DNA from: Glutamicibacter sp. JC586
GTDB taxonomy: Bacteria; Actinomycetota; Actinomycetes; Actinomycetales; Micrococcaceae
Direction of reading: 5' to 3'
Assembly: GCF_009805585.1 (NCBI RefSeq)
Contig: NZ_VHIN01000010.1
Coordinates: 718,989 to 782,988 of the forward strand
DNA length: 64,000 nt
The position numbers were made by a program, and so were the translations under genes. How positions within the stretch are numbered: position 1 is the stretch's first letter; each line of letters starts with the position of its first letter. Under the pieces are notes generated by a model that saw only the letters and a list, made by a program, of their open reading frames with translations, ran no database searches and was not told where the DNA came from. Of the stretch, positions 63,863 through 64,000 are shown piece after piece.

Positions 63863-64000
63863 TCAGGAACGGCGTCGCTCCCTGCGCAGGAGGGAGCGCA
63901 GAGTCTCGGCGTTTGCGTAGCCGACCCGTAGCGCGATCTCGGCGGAGGTGAGGTCCGTGGTTGCTGAGAGGTGCCGAGCTCGTTCGATGCGAAGCCGTTG
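63863..64000 (-). CDS. AraC-family regulator, C-terminal part
   Basis: The last 45 codons of a gene continuing past the right edge: [20 protein letters not shown], then [20 protein letters not shown], the second helix-turn-helix of AraC/GlxA regulators. Codon use is very GC-rich, unlike the rest of the window. Confidence 0.7.
   Translation of the reverse strand, partial: QRLRIERARHLSATTDLTSAEIALRVGYANAETLRSLLRRERRRS

Noticed and set aside
1..64000. CRISPR arrays, tRNA or rRNA genes, insertion sequences
   Set aside because: No regularly spaced direct repeats, cloverleaf-like genes, rRNA segments or transposase motifs were seen on either strand.

Overview
The window reads as chromosomal sequence of a Gram-positive actinobacterium, probably Micrococcaceae (Arthrobacter/Glutamicibacter-like). 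Support: densely packed genes, frequent ATGA/GTGA start-stop overlaps, several starts with no visible Shine-Dalgarno, and actinobacterial gene types (fused two-domain EcfA, IclR-controlled galactonate operon, HisKA_3/NarL kinase pair, Fsr-type exporter, valine catabolism operon). Base composition is mid-GC by eye, with AT-richer accessory islands (about 0.4-4.2 kb and 9.8-11.4 kb) and an abruptly GC-rich right edge after about 63.5 kb. No rRNA, tRNA, CRISPR array or transposase was seen.

Layout. 0-4.2 kb: tail of a PheC-like periplasmic protein, then a toxin-type island with a Fic AMP-transferase and a hipBA pair, each preceded by repeated operator-like motifs. 4.2-9.6 kb: an OYE flavoprotein, an ECF transporter (S, T, fused A) and a nucleoside hydrolase that may work together in nucleoside salvage. 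9.8-13.2 kb: a PLD-SF2 helicase-DUF3427 protein coupled to a NUDIX hydrolase. 13.4-18.6 kb: a complete galactonate catabolic operon (dgoK-A-D-T) with a divergent IclR regulator. 18.6-23.8 kb: KdpE and a short KdpD lacking its usual N-terminal domain, divergent from an APC-type permease that is likely its potassium-uptake target, plus two small ORFs. 23.9-33 kb: a PAP2-DAG kinase fusion, a three-gene y4xP/y4xO/y4yA-like PLP/FAD biosynthetic operon, a TetR remnant, and an Ldh-NCS1-NTF2 operon.

33-41.6 kb: an Abi/HEPN gene behind a candidate structured RNA, an XRE-cupin/B3-4/EamA operon, a decayed two-component system (frameshifted kinase, truncated regulator) fused tail to tail by deletion to a truncated MMPL gene, and a MerR regulator with an arsenite-type permease. 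41.9-50 kb: an SDR, an oxidoreductase pseudogene, a Fur-family-box-controlled ABC importer of the nickel/peptide/metallophore class with a fused permease, and an Fsr exporter with an AraC regulator. 50-56 kb: an amino-acid permease, an MFS porter, a toxin-antitoxin pair whose toxin has an in-frame amber codon, and an arsenic operon (arsR, acr3, arsC). 56-64 kb: valine/isobutyryl-CoA catabolism, an MFS transporter, a hicAB pair with an intact toxin but a triply broken antitoxin, a membrane glycerophosphodiesterase, and the tail of an AraC-type regulator in foreign-looking GC-rich DNA.

A recurring theme is decay of accessory functions: hicB, the BrnT/DUF4258-like toxin, the histidine kinase, the response regulator, MMPL, an ArsO-like flavoprotein and a TetR gene are all broken, while metabolic operons are intact. 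The features most worth following up are the phased hip operators, the candidate RNA upstream of the Abi gene, the mosaic helicase/NUDIX pair, and the short KdpD beside an APC permease.
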